From Dissulfurimicrobium hydrothermale (GTDB lineage Bacteria; Desulfobacterota; Dissulfuribacteria; Dissulfuribacterales; Sh68), in contig NZ_CP085041.1 in assembly GCF_022026155.1 (NCBI RefSeq), positions 1,706,306 to 1,770,305 of the forward strand: 64,000 nucleotides of DNA, read 5' to 3'. The notes under the pieces were generated by a model that ran no database searches, was not told the origin of the DNA, and worked only from the letters and a program-made list of their open reading frames with translations. The position numbers were made by a program, and so were the translations under genes. Shown piece after piece: positions 52,888 to 61,230 of this stretch (within the stretch, counting starts at the first letter, position 1; each line of letters opens with the position of its first letter).

Positions 52888-54081
52888 ATGACGCCGAAAG
52901 TCGTCGCAATGGTACTTGCTGGTGGAAGGGTGGGAGAACTTGATGTCCTCACCTACTTCAGACCGAAATCAACACTGCCTTTTGGAGGACTTTATAGGAT
53001 AATCGACTTTCCATTGAGCAATCTCATGCACTCAGGGATAGAGCGGGTCGGGATACTGAGCCAGTACCGCTCCTCCTCCCTTATCGAACACATTGGTACA
53101 GGCTCAGCCTGGGACATGACCGGCAGGAACCGTGGAATAAATCTACTGCCGCCCTTTCACGGTCTCAATGCCTCCGACTGGTACAAGGGAACCGCCGACG
53201 CAGTATACCAAAATCTTGACTTCATCAGCTCACACAACCCGGATCTTGTCATGGTCCTCTCAGGCGACCACGTCTATAAAATGGACTATCGGGCCATGCT
53301 GGACTTCCATATAGACATGGATGCCGACGTAACCGCTGCATTTGTAAACGTTGAAAAGGTCGAGGCGTCGAGATTCGGTCTGGCCTGTTTCAGACACGAT
53401 GACCCAAGGGGCGGATATATTACCGAATATGCGGAAAAACCGTCCTCTCCTATCTCAAACTGGGCGTCCCTCACTATATACATCTTCAAGATCAAGGTCC
53501 TTGAAAGGATTTTGAATGAAAATGCCGGAATGGAATCACATGAATTTGGAAAGGATATCATACCTTCGATGATAGGCAGGTTCAAGGTATATGCCTATAA
53601 ATTTAGCGGATTCTGGGGCTACAGTCGCACAATAAAAGAATACTGGAATACCAACATGGCCCTTCTAGGGAATACGCCCAAAATAGACCTCGACAATTGG
53701 CAGGTGCGGACGAATCTAGACCACGAAGCCATAAGGGACAGGGGGCCTGCCATCATCGGTCCGAATGGATTGTGCGAAAATTCTAGATTCTATAATGGGG
53801 TAAAGATAAATGGGTGCGTCAGGAATTCGATCCTCTTCCCCGGCGTCAAGATTGAAGAAGGTGCCCAGATTACTGATTCAATACTATTTTTTGACACCCA
53901 TGTCGATCAAGGGGCCGTAATCGACCATGCAATCATCGACATAAATACGACCATAAGCAGGGACTCAAAGATCGGGGGGGCTGAGGCCATTACCGTGATC
54001 GGCGCGAATGCGCAGATACCAAAAGGCATGAATATCAAAGAAGGTACACGAATCAAACCGGGATTTAAAGGCAATATCTGA
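52888..54081 (+). CDS. glgC: Glucose-1-phosphate adenylyltransferase-like protein
   Basis: About 397 residues from ATG 52888, which has GGAGG 6 bases upstream. The nucleotidyltransferase domain has FRPKSTLPFGGLYRIIDFPL, MHSGIERVGILSQY and VLSGDHVYKMDY, and the C-terminal left-handed beta-helix spans about 290-397. The family would make ADP-glucose for glycogen. However, the nucleotide-binding loop reads LAGGRVGELDVLT rather than GGxGxRLxxLT, so a key Arg is Glu here. The enzyme could use a different substrate or have lost activity. Confidence 0.8.
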   Translation: MTPKVVAMVLAGGRVGELDVLTYFRPKSTLPFGGLYRIIDFPLSNLMHSGIERVGILSQYRSSSLIEHIGTGSAWDMTGRNRGINLLPPFHGLNASDWYKGTADAVYQNLDFISSHNPDLVMVLSGDHVYKMDYRAMLDFHIDMDADVTAAFVNVEKVEASRFGLACFRHDDPRGGYITEYAEKPSSPISNWASLTIYIFKIKVLERILNENAGMESHEFGKDIIPSMIGRFKVYAYKFSGFWGYSRTIKEYWNTNMALLGNTPKIDLDNWQVRTNLDHEAIRDRGPAIIGPNGLCENSRFYNGVKINGCVRNSILFPGVKIEEGAQITDSILFFDTHVDQGAVIDHAIIDINTTISRDSKIGGAEAITVIGANAQIPKGMNIKEGTRIKPGFKGNI

Positions 54082-54083
54082 GG

Positions 54084-55163
54084 CTAATGAGGAAAAACCG
54101 GCCAAAACGCCTCGAGTTTTTCAATTGCCTCGTCTATGGCCCTTGGCCCAGGGCCACAGGTATCGAAGGCATATACCTCCTCTGGCAAGAGTATACTGTC
54201 GCATGTACATTCCCTTAGCACCGCATAGACCCCTTCGGCCAGGCCATAGTGATTATAACCCCCCTCAAGACAAAAAAGTATACGTCCTTCAGCAGTCTCT
54301 TCGGCAATGGCAATCAGAAGTCTGGCGAGATAGGCAAAACCCTTAAACGTAACCTCCATGCCGCCGAGCGGGTCGTCTTTATAGATATCAAAACCAGCCG
54401 AAACCAGCACGAGCTCCGGTGCAAAGGCCCTAGCTATCGGTAGAAACAGCCTCCTGAAGACTGCAGCATATTCCATATCACCTGCCCCGGGTCTGAGTGG
54501 ACAATTTACCGTAAAGCCCAATCCATCTCCCATGCCTATCTGATCCACTGCACCGCTTCCAGGATAGCATGGATACTGATGGCTGGAAAAATAAAGTATG
54601 TTGGGGTCGTGATAAAAACTGTCTTGCGTACCGTTTCCGTGATGCAGATCCCAATCGACTATAAGCACCCTCTTCAGCCCCAAGACCTTCCTGGCATAAT
54701 GGGCACCGAGGGCTACATTGTTGAAGAGACAAAAACCCATGGCCTTACCCCTCTCCGCATGATGACCAGGTGGACGCACCAGGGCAAGGCCGCTAGAGAA
54801 CTTGCCGCTGAAAATCGCATCAAGAAGGCTGAAGACCCCGCCGACGGCAAGGCATGCCGCCTGCCATGAACCATTACTTGTTATTGTGTCTGGATCGAGT
54901 TGTGTAAAATTGTGAAACTGTGTCTCTTCGATGCGCTCGATATATCCCTTATTGTGGTTCCAGGCCAGTTCGTCCTTTATGGCCATCCTTGGGGCAATGG
55001 TCTGATAGAGACCTTTTGCGTCACCTTTGTCAAGTCTTTCATAGACGGCCTTCAGGCGCTCAGGTGACTCTATATGACCGAGACCAGGTATATGTTCCAA
55101 AAATCTCTGATCCCGCACAACACCGATGGTTTTTTTGAGGATTGTTGCATCCGTATCGTGCAT
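54084..55163 (-). CDS. Histone deacetylase-fold amidohydrolase
   Basis: 359 residues with RPPGHHAERGKAMGFCLFNN, VDWDLHHGNGTQDSFYHDP and a later DPLGGMEV, the zinc-binding and charge-relay residues of the HDAC/acetoin-utilisation AcuC/acetylpolyamine amidohydrolase superfamily. In bacteria such proteins deacetylate polyamines or small molecules. The substrate is unknown. The 3' end is 2 bases from the end of the GlgC-like gene. Confidence 0.92.
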   Translation of the reverse strand: MHDTDATILKKTIGVVRDQRFLEHIPGLGHIESPERLKAVYERLDKGDAKGLYQTIAPRMAIKDELAWNHNKGYIERIEETQFHNFTQLDPDTITSNGSWQAACLAVGGVFSLLDAIFSGKFSSGLALVRPPGHHAERGKAMGFCLFNNVALGAHYARKVLGLKRVLIVDWDLHHGNGTQDSFYHDPNILYFSSHQYPCYPGSGAVDQIGMGDGLGFTVNCPLRPGAGDMEYAAVFRRLFLPIARAFAPELVLVSAGFDIYKDDPLGGMEVTFKGFAYLARLLIAIAEETAEGRILFCLEGGYNHYGLAEGVYAVLRECTCDSILLPEEVYAFDTCGPGPRAIDEAIEKLEAFWPVFPH

Positions 55164-55191
55164 CTAGTGTGCCCCCTTGTGATCATTTCCT

Positions 55192-55872
55192 TCATGGCAG
55201 ACACCTCCGACATGGGCAATATCCTGCCTTGAAGGCCTCCTCGCGAGAATAAAATATCATTGTATGCAATTTTGACGTCTGTCTTCCATATGGGCAGGAC
55301 GGCCTATGAAACCGCATCGAGGCCCTATTTCCGATATAATAATGCTCGGGCCTTGCCGGCGGCACCGACCACATCCCCCTCTTTGCGCCTATGGCCCTCA
55401 CCTGGAGATTCAAAAGCCCATGGTCCGGACGGACCAAATGATCATAAGCGCATACGGTTGCGAGACCTTCCGAGACCAATACATCCTGCACGCATCTCCC
55501 GTCGGGAAGAAAGATCTGAGCAATAAGCCTTTGGTGCCTGTCTCTCTCTTCGGCCCTATCTATGACAAGCCTAACTGTCTTCCCCTGCACGAGATCCCTG
55601 TTGCGCCTCAATGCCTCATATCCGAACGGCTCGGCCTCCATGTCATCATGCCTAATCTCTGGCGCGTTCACACCTTTATAGCGCACATGTTCGCCATTAT
55701 CTAGGACTATCGTGTCGCCGTCGATGACATACCTTACCCTGGCTGTGACTTCATAAACGCCTTGGGCAAATGAATCCGACGTTTGAAATACGCAACAGAA
55801 CAAGACCAGCGTAAGAATAAACAGACCAAAAACGACCCGGACCGATCTGTCATTCCTTCTGTTCAAGCCCAT
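55192..55872 (-). CDS. Secreted thermonuclease-like (SNase) protein with Cys-rich tail
   Basis: 226 residues: a signal peptide (VVFGLFILTLVLFCCVF then SFAQG) and an SNase domain with YVIDGDTIVLDNGEHVRYKG, APEIRH, RLVIDRAEERDRHQRLIAQI and VSEGLATV. The C-terminal ~40 residues hold FHRPSCPYG and GYCPCRRC, an Ada-like or zinc-binding cluster. It should cleave nucleic acids outside the cytosol. Its ATG lies inside the 3' end of purC (23-base overlap), so it is read as purC's downstream neighbour. Confidence 0.85.
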   Translation of the reverse strand: MGLNRRNDRSVRVVFGLFILTLVLFCCVFQTSDSFAQGVYEVTARVRYVIDGDTIVLDNGEHVRYKGVNAPEIRHDDMEAEPFGYEALRRNRDLVQGKTVRLVIDRAEERDRHQRLIAQIFLPDGRCVQDVLVSEGLATVCAYDHLVRPDHGLLNLQVRAIGAKRGMWSVPPARPEHYYIGNRASMRFHRPSCPYGRQTSKLHTMIFYSREEAFKAGYCPCRRCLP

Positions 55873-56746
55873 GGCCGGTAAGTCTCTTCAGCGCCTCAAG
55901 GTATCTAGCCCTTGTCTTTTCAACTATCTCGGATGGAAGTGCAGGACCGGGCGGCTTTTTGTCCCAGCCAATGGATTCCAGGTAATCCCGCACAAATTGC
56001 TTGTCAAAACTAGGCTGAGGACCGCCAGGTCTATAGGAATCGACCGGCCAAAAACGGGACGAGTCAGGTGTCAGGACCTCATCGATCAAGATCAAGACCC
56101 CGTCAACCAAGCCGAATTCAAACTTGGTGTCAGCTATGATAACCCCTCTTTCCCTTGCATATACAGAGGCTGCAGAATAAATATCCAGAGCTGTATTCCG
56201 GATTGTCTGTGCAAGGTCTTTGCCGACAAGCTCAATCATTTTCTCAAAGGAGATGTTCTCGTCATGGCTACCAACAGCAGCCTTTGTGGAGGGCGTAAAA
56301 ATCGGCTCAGGCAGGGCCTGCGACTCTACAAGCCCTCTAGGTAGTCGTATCCCGCAGACAGCGCCAATCTTCTTGTAGTCACTCCAACCTGACCCTGACA
56401 GATATCCCCTTACGATACACTCGACCGGCAGGGGTGAGGCCTTCTTTACAAACATACTCCGATCCTTGAGCTGGTATTCATAAGGCCTCAAGACATCTGG
56501 ATACCTTGATACATCTGCGGTCAGAAGGTGATTCGGCACCCTTTCCTTTAAAAAATCAAACCAGAAGAGGGACATCCTTGTAAGTACCTTACCCTTATCC
56601 GGGATAGGGGTTGGAAGGACAACGTCAAAGGCCGACAAACGATCTGTAGCCACAATCAGGATATCGCCGCCAACTTCATAAATGTCTCTCACCTTACCAC
56701 GGCTAATGAGCCTTATACCCCTAAGATCCGTCTCAAAAACAGGCAT
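55850..56746 (-). CDS. purC: SAICAR synthetase PurC
   Basis: About 298 residues from ATG 56746 (AAGGAGG upstream at ideal spacing; an upstream in-frame TTG/ATG is dispensable). LISRGKVRDIYEVGGDILIV, PLPVECIVRGYLSGSGW, SHDENISFEKM and IADTKFEFGLVDG are the PurC signatures. It joins CAIR and aspartate in purine synthesis. The gene precedes the SNase gene and follows the SprA-like gene on the minus strand. Confidence 0.96.
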   Translation of the reverse strand: MPVFETDLRGIRLISRGKVRDIYEVGGDILIVATDRLSAFDVVLPTPIPDKGKVLTRMSLFWFDFLKERVPNHLLTADVSRYPDVLRPYEYQLKDRSMFVKKASPLPVECIVRGYLSGSGWSDYKKIGAVCGIRLPRGLVESQALPEPIFTPSTKAAVGSHDENISFEKMIELVGKDLAQTIRNTALDIYSAASVYARERGVIIADTKFEFGLVDGVLILIDEVLTPDSSRFWPVDSYRPGGPQPSFDKQFVRDYLESIGWDKKPPGPALPSEIVEKTRARYLEALKRLTGHGLEQKE

Positions 56747-56765
56747 TAATTCCTCCTTTAAAAAT

Positions 56766-57314
56766 TCAGACATAAAGCGACAAACCGGCCCTTGAATCCC
56801 CTCCATTGGTCCCGGCGTTATTCTTTTTATATTTCATGGCCTTGTTCTCCATCTCGGCCTTTATAATTTCCTGTCTTGCAGCCGCCTCTTTCATCAAGGC
56901 CTCTTGGGCCACCCTGTAATCCTGCGGCGATGGATCAATCGGTGCAAGTGCAGCCATCCTTACCTGTTCCATCTTCCTAACCGTATCTTCCGGCGAAATG
57001 CCGTCTGAGACATCAATAGGCACCTCTCCGCCGACAATATACAGCCTCCCGTCAGGCCCGACTCGATATTCATAACTTACGGCCCCAGCATAGTTACCGC
57101 CGACCACTTTGTGTGCCATCTCATGGGCAATCACCTTCTGTTCAGTCATTTTCAACTGCTGAACCACCCGCTCGACATCCTGTTGCCGCACGCGGTCACC
57201 AACGGCCTTGCGATCGAAACCTATCTCGCCCTTGCCAGAACGATCATTGCCACGAGAATTCGGCTCGTAGTTATATTCGTATATCTGATATTGATTCTGT
57301 TGATCTATCTTCAT
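56766..57314 (-). CDS. SprA-related putative metalloprotease
   Basis: About 182 residues from ATG 57314. VIAHEMAHKVVGGNYAGAVS has a zinc HExxH-type motif (HEMAH), and GRLYIVGGEVPIDVS and an Ala-rich helical C-terminus (DYRVAQEALMKEAAARQEII) follow. This resembles the SprA-related family (putative metallopeptidase, CJM1_0395 type), found in anaerobes. It overlaps the rlmE 3' end by 44 bases. Its substrate is unknown. Confidence 0.8.
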   Translation of the reverse strand: MKIDQQNQYQIYEYNYEPNSRGNDRSGKGEIGFDRKAVGDRVRQQDVERVVQQLKMTEQKVIAHEMAHKVVGGNYAGAVSYEYRVGPDGRLYIVGGEVPIDVSDGISPEDTVRKMEQVRMAALAPIDPSPQDYRVAQEALMKEAAARQEIIKAEMENKAMKYKKNNAGTNGGDSRAGLSLYV

Positions 57315-57900
57315 GATCAGCCCTGAATCCCATACAGAGCACAAAGACCTCTACGCTTTCAGGTCTAGAACTCCTGGGCTTTATCACCTTAGCCGATCTG
57401 AAATGTCGCCTACATCCCTCAAAAAAACCAGGAAAATCCCGTCCTTGAAAGACCTTACAGAAAAAGGCCCCACCTGTATTTAAGACCCCAAGTGCCAAAT
57501 CAAGCGCCCTTTCGGCAAGAGATATTGACCTCAAATGATCCATATCCTTGACCCCGCTAGTCCTTGGGGCCATATCGCTTAATACAACATCAAACGCAGG
57601 TGCAATCTTCCTGAGATCTGATATCTCGACATCAAAGGCGTCTGTCTTCAAAAAAATCGCATTAGCAGGGAGAGTTAAAGGCGAATCGAGATCAATCGCC
57701 ACAATGCGGCCCCTTTCCCCTATTACTTGCGCGGCATATTTGGTCCAGGAACCTGGGCTTGCGCCAAGGTCAACAACCATCTGCCCGGACGTAAGAAAAC
57801 CGTATTTCTCTTGGACTTCCTTAAGTTTATAAACAGAGCGGGCCTGGTAGCCTTCTTTTTTAGCCCTTCTGAAATAGAAGTCCTTGATCTCTTTCATCAA
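57271..57900 (-). CDS. rlmE: 23S rRNA 2'-O-methyltransferase RlmE
   Basis: 209 residues: the FtsJ-type signature RSVYKLKEVQEKYGFL, VVDLGASPGSWTKYAAQVIG (SAM-binding motif I), VVLSDMAPRTSGVKDMDHLR and KVFQGRDF. Catalytic Lys-Asp-Lys-Glu residues are compatible. It methylates U2552 of 23S rRNA in the peptidyltransferase centre. It is transcribed from the promoter at 57926-57955, with the SprA-like gene overlapping its end. Confidence 0.94.
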   Translation of the reverse strand: MMKEIKDFYFRRAKKEGYQARSVYKLKEVQEKYGFLTSGQMVVDLGASPGSWTKYAAQVIGERGRIVAIDLDSPLTLPANAIFLKTDAFDVEISDLRKIAPAFDVVLSDMAPRTSGVKDMDHLRSISLAERALDLALGVLNTGGAFFCKVFQGRDFPGFFEGCRRHFRSAKVIKPRSSRPESVEVFVLCMGFRADHEDRSTESISDIRI

Positions 57901-57925
57901 ACCCTCAGGAATTAATTTTTATTTA

Positions 57926-57955
57926 ATTATAGCATATTATCGGCCTACAGGTAAA
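57926..57955 (-). promoter_or_regulatory. Promoter of rlmE with 16-bp direct-repeat copies nearby
   Basis: On the minus strand TATAAT (57931-57926) is 26 bases from the rlmE start, with a TTTACC -35-like element (57955-57950) 18 bases further. Part of this element is duplicated: TTATAGCATATTATCG occurs at 57927-57942 and 58002-58017. The second copy is in the promoter region of the divergent rumA gene. Confidence 0.45.
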
Positions 57956-58061
57956 CAGCGCTGGAAACAGGAAACCTCTTTTAGCCTTTCCAAGGATCTA
58001 TTTATAGCATATTATCGCCCCTTGAAAAAATAGAATCTCGATAGGAGACCTCTGCAAGACC

Positions 58062-59393
58062 ATGCCAAGAAGGGGAAAACGCAGGCAAGGCCAGGAAATT
58101 TTAGGAGAAGCCGACATCGAATCACTCTCTCATGACGGCCGCGGGATTGCACATATAGACGGAAAGATCGTTTTTGTAGAAGGGGCGCTTCCCTCGGAGC
58201 GGGTAAGGTTCAGATACAAAAAAAGAAAGGCGGGCCTTGACGAGGCGCAGGTGGTTGAGGTCTTAAATCCTTCTCCCGACAGGGTCAAGCCGGGGTGTCC
58301 ACACTTCGGACTTTGTGGCGGGTGCAGTCTCCAGCACATAACGCATGATATGCAAATCCGTATAAAAGAACAGGCCCTCATTGAAAATCTAAGGCACTTC
58401 GGCGGCACCGAACCAGCTGAGATCCTTCCTCCTCTCGTCGGTCCGATATGGGGCTACAGGCGATCCGCCCGTCTGGGTGTAAGATACGTTAAAAAAAAGA
58501 CAAGGGTCCTCGTGGGTTTCAGAGAAAAACAAAGCGGCCTCATCGCCGACATAGATTCCTGCGCAGTGCTCGATCCCAGGATAGGGGACCTCATAGCAGG
58601 GCTCAAGACGCTCATATCAGGCCTCAGGGCGTTCAAGACCATACCACAGATCGAGGTCTCGGCCGGGGACGAGGCGGCCGCCCTGATATTCCGCTGCCTC
58701 GAAGACCTTGAGGATGAAGACATCGAGGCATTGAAGAACTTTGGCAAAACCCACTGTGTCCACATCCATCTACAGCCAGGCGGTCCCGATACCGTTACGC
58801 CCCTCTGGCCTGAGACTGAAAACACCCTTTCTTACCGCCTGCCAGAATTTGACGTAGAGATATCTTTCAAACCCGGCGACTTCATCCAAATAAATGGGGC
58901 GCTGAACAGACTTATGGTCTCGGAGGCCGTCAATGCCCTTGCACCCACACACCTAGAAACCGTACTTGATCTCTTTTGCGGCCTCGGAAACTTCAGCCTC
59001 CCGATCGCCCGAACTGCAGGCCGTGTTATAGGCGTCGAAGGAAACTTGGCCATGGCCTTGGGGGCCGACAGGAACGCAATGCGAAACAATATAAAAAATG
59101 CCGTCTTTTACGCGGCTGATCTCTCAAGTGATCCTTCATGCGCCCATTGGGCAAATGAAATACCTGACAAGGTCCTAATCGATCCTCCGCGATCAGGTGC
59201 GCCGGAAGCGATAAAGCACCTCTCCAAAACAAGACCATGGAGAATCGTATATGTCTCGTGCAACCCGGCAACGCTTGCAAGGGATTCAGCAGTGCTCGTC
59301 CATACAGGCGGCTACCATCTCAAAGGCATAAGGGTCATGGACATGTTTCCGCATACATCGCATGTAGAGGTAATGGCCGTATTCGAAAGGTAA
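58062..59393 (+). CDS. 23S rRNA (uracil-5-)-methyltransferase RlmD/RumA family
   Basis: 443 residues. An N-terminal TRAM domain (ESLSHDGRGIAHIDGKIVF), the [4Fe-4S] cysteines in CPHFGLCGGCSLQHI, the SAM-binding LDLFCGLGNFSLPIA, VIDPPRSGAP-like VLIDPPRSGAPEAI and the nucleophile region VYVSCNPATLARD. It methylates a uracil of 23S rRNA (U1939 or U747; position cannot be read). Divergent from rlmE across 161 bp. Confidence 0.92.
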   Translation: MPRRGKRRQGQEILGEADIESLSHDGRGIAHIDGKIVFVEGALPSERVRFRYKKRKAGLDEAQVVEVLNPSPDRVKPGCPHFGLCGGCSLQHITHDMQIRIKEQALIENLRHFGGTEPAEILPPLVGPIWGYRRSARLGVRYVKKKTRVLVGFREKQSGLIADIDSCAVLDPRIGDLIAGLKTLISGLRAFKTIPQIEVSAGDEAAALIFRCLEDLEDEDIEALKNFGKTHCVHIHLQPGGPDTVTPLWPETENTLSYRLPEFDVEISFKPGDFIQINGALNRLMVSEAVNALAPTHLETVLDLFCGLGNFSLPIARTAGRVIGVEGNLAMALGADRNAMRNNIKNAVFYAADLSSDPSCAHWANEIPDKVLIDPPRSGAPEAIKHLSKTRPWRIVYVSCNPATLARDSAVLVHTGGYHLKGIRVMDMFPHTSHVEVMAVFER

Positions 59394-59549
59394 CAAAAAA
59401 CACCCAAACCCTTGCCGCCCTGCAGACCGGGTTATAGAATCTATCTTCACATACGCCCCCTGGTTTCAGGTAAAGACGGCCGTGCCACTGTCGTCCGCCT
59501 AAGGTCTTTTGGGTACTGATGCCGGAAACACGAAGGAGAAGGACATATT

Positions 59550-60158
59550 ATGAAAAAGATACTCGCTGTCATGGGGTCGCCGAGACGCGACGGAAATACA
59601 AACACCATCCTCGACAGGCTAATCTTCGGGGCCAAGGAGGCCGGTGTGGATTGCGAAAAAGTGGATCTTAACACGCTCAAGATGTCACCTTGCATTGAAT
59701 GCGGGGGCTGTAACGAGACAGGGATATGCATCATCAAGGACGACATGACCCCGATCTATCAAAAGATCGCCACTGCAGACTGGGTGATCTTGGCATCGCC
59801 CATATTTTTCTACAACATAACATCCAGGACCCAGGCCTTGATCGAGAGATCGCAGGCCTGCTGGGCTGGCAAATACCTCTTAAAGCGTGGGCCATACGGC
59901 GGCAGACGTAGAAAGGGTATATTCATATCGCTCGGCGCCACCAAAGGAAAACTTCTCTTCGACGGCGTTACAAGGACCGTTCGCTATTTCTTTGATGCGA
60001 TAGATGCAGACTTTGAAGGTGCACTGCTGTACCGCGGCATAGATACCAAGGGCGCCATAAACAAACATCCAAGTGCCCTCAATGAGGCGCAGGAACTCGG
60101 CGGATGCGTTGCAAGGGGTGATGATGTCTCAAATCTACCATATCTCTACCGCCCATAG
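59550..60158 (+). CDS. Flavodoxin-fold NAD(P)H-dependent FMN reductase family
   Basis: 202 residues. VMGSPRRDGNTNTILDRLI is the FMN phosphate loop, and LNTLKMSPCIECGGCNETG, CIIKDDMTPIYQKI and ILASPIFFYNITSRTQALIE are typical of iron-sulfur-flavoprotein/flavodoxin-like oxidoreductases. The cysteine pattern CxxCGGCxxxGxC could hold a metal or cluster. The substrate is unknown. GAAGGAGAAGG lies upstream of the ATG. It stands alone between rumA and gmhA. Confidence 0.85.
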   Translation: MKKILAVMGSPRRDGNTNTILDRLIFGAKEAGVDCEKVDLNTLKMSPCIECGGCNETGICIIKDDMTPIYQKIATADWVILASPIFFYNITSRTQALIERSQACWAGKYLLKRGPYGGRRRKGIFISLGATKGKLLFDGVTRTVRYFFDAIDADFEGALLYRGIDTKGAINKHPSALNEAQELGGCVARGDDVSNLPYLYRP

Positions 60159-60220
60159 GAAATTTTGTTATAATACTTAGATTTAAGTAGATCTTTAATC
60201 TTTAAATAAATAGGTTTCAA

Positions 60221-60829
60221 ATGACAGGATATGACTCAAGGGACCAACAATTGCTGATTAACAGGGCGCTGGATGACCTTATAAAGGCCATTTCCGAGAC
60301 GGTAATCGTGAATTCGCCAAAACTTATTGAGCTCGGGGGATGGGTCTCGTCCGCATTTGAAAACGGCGGAAAACTTCTGCTCTGCGGAAACGGTGGAAGC
60401 GCAGCGGACTCCCAACACATCGCGGCGGAGTTCATAAACCGCTTCCGTCTTGAAAGAAACCCGCTCCCAGCCATCGCCCTCACCACTGACACGTCGGTGA
60501 TTACATCTATCTCAAACGACTATGGCTTCAATTATGTCTTTTCCAAACAGATAGAGGCCCTGGCATCACCAAAAGATGTGGTGATCGGCATCAGCACGAG
60601 CGGCAACTCCCAAAATATCATCTTCGCTATGGATACAGCCAGGATCAAAGGGGCAAAGACAGTGGCCTTTACAGGAAAAGGCGGTGGGAAGATGCCTGCC
60701 CACGCCGACCTCGTCATCACGGTTTCGTCTTCAGATACCCCGCGGATACAAGAGGTGCACATATTTATAGGCCACCTTTTGTGCGATATCGTCGAACAGG
60801 AAATGTTCGGCGGCAAGCGCCATGGATGA
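60221..60829 (+). CDS. gmhA: Phosphoheptose isomerase GmhA
   Basis: 202 residues, a SIS-domain protein with LLCGNGGSAADSQHIAAEFI, TTDTSVITSISNDYGFNYVF and IGISTSGNSQNIIFAMDTA, diagnostic of GmhA. It converts sedoheptulose 7-phosphate to D-glycero-D-manno-heptose 7-phosphate, the first step to ADP-heptose for the LPS core. The HldE-like C-terminal domain in the fusion at 37513 fits the same pathway. Confidence 0.95.
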   Translation: MTGYDSRDQQLLINRALDDLIKAISETVIVNSPKLIELGGWVSSAFENGGKLLLCGNGGSAADSQHIAAEFINRFRLERNPLPAIALTTDTSVITSISNDYGFNYVFSKQIEALASPKDVVIGISTSGNSQNIIFAMDTARIKGAKTVAFTGKGGGKMPAHADLVITVSSSDTPRIQEVHIFIGHLLCDIVEQEMFGGKRHG

Positions 60830-60977
60830 ACCAAGAGTCAATCGCCTAATACCTAAAGGCATGGGTTTCCGAGGCCTAAGTCTTTCGATGAAAGGAAAAG
60901 AAATGGAATTATTGTGCCCCGTTGGGCGACTGTCTCCGGCGGCCTGGCGGTCCTTGACGAGTCAGAAAAATAACTAA
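60822..60977 (+). CDS. Possible small ORF overlapping gmhA stop
   Basis: ATG 60822 overlaps the gmhA TGA (ATGGATGA) and runs 51 codons to TAA at 60975-60977. The product is basic with no recognisable domain (PKGMGFRGLSLSMKGKEM then CPVGRLSPAAW). The overlap would allow translational re-initiation. There is no separate ribosome site, and it may be a chance ORF. Confidence 0.25.
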   Translation: MDEPRVNRLIPKGMGFRGLSLSMKGKEMELLCPVGRLSPAAWRSLTSQKNN

Positions 60978-61000
60978 CCGATTTGAAAGGAGATTTAGAT

Positions 61001-61228
61001 ATGCCCATCTATGAATTTGTCTGCTCAGCTTGTGGCAATGAGTTCGAGGCCCTTGTCATAGGTTCAAAGGGCAAAACCGCGTGCCCTAAGTGCGGGGATG
61101 ACAAAATCCAAAAAAAGATGTCAGTCTGTGCGATTAAATCTGGATATAAATTCACAGGCACAGGCAAAAAGGCCCAGGGCGGCTGCAGCGGTTGCAGCAG
61201 TTCAAACTGCGGTTCGTGCGGGGGTTGA
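61001..61228 (+). CDS. FmdB-family zinc ribbon protein
   Basis: 75 residues from ATG 61001 (AAGGAGA upstream). MPIYEFVCSACGNEFEAL and CPKCGDDKIQKKMSVC give the paired CxxC of the FmdB regulatory-protein zinc ribbon; a Gly/Cys/Ser-rich tail (GCSGCSSSNCGSCGG) follows. Function is undefined; such small proteins are common in anaerobes. It overlaps or adjoins hemC by 2-3 bases. Confidence 0.88.
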   Translation: MPIYEFVCSACGNEFEALVIGSKGKTACPKCGDDKIQKKMSVCAIKSGYKFTGTGKKAQGGCSGCSSSNCGSCGG

Positions 61229-61230
61229 CC

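Noticed and set aside
60830-61000. A riboswitch before the fmdB-like gene
   Set aside because: No conserved riboswitch core could be aligned by eye; only a doubtful small ORF was seen.
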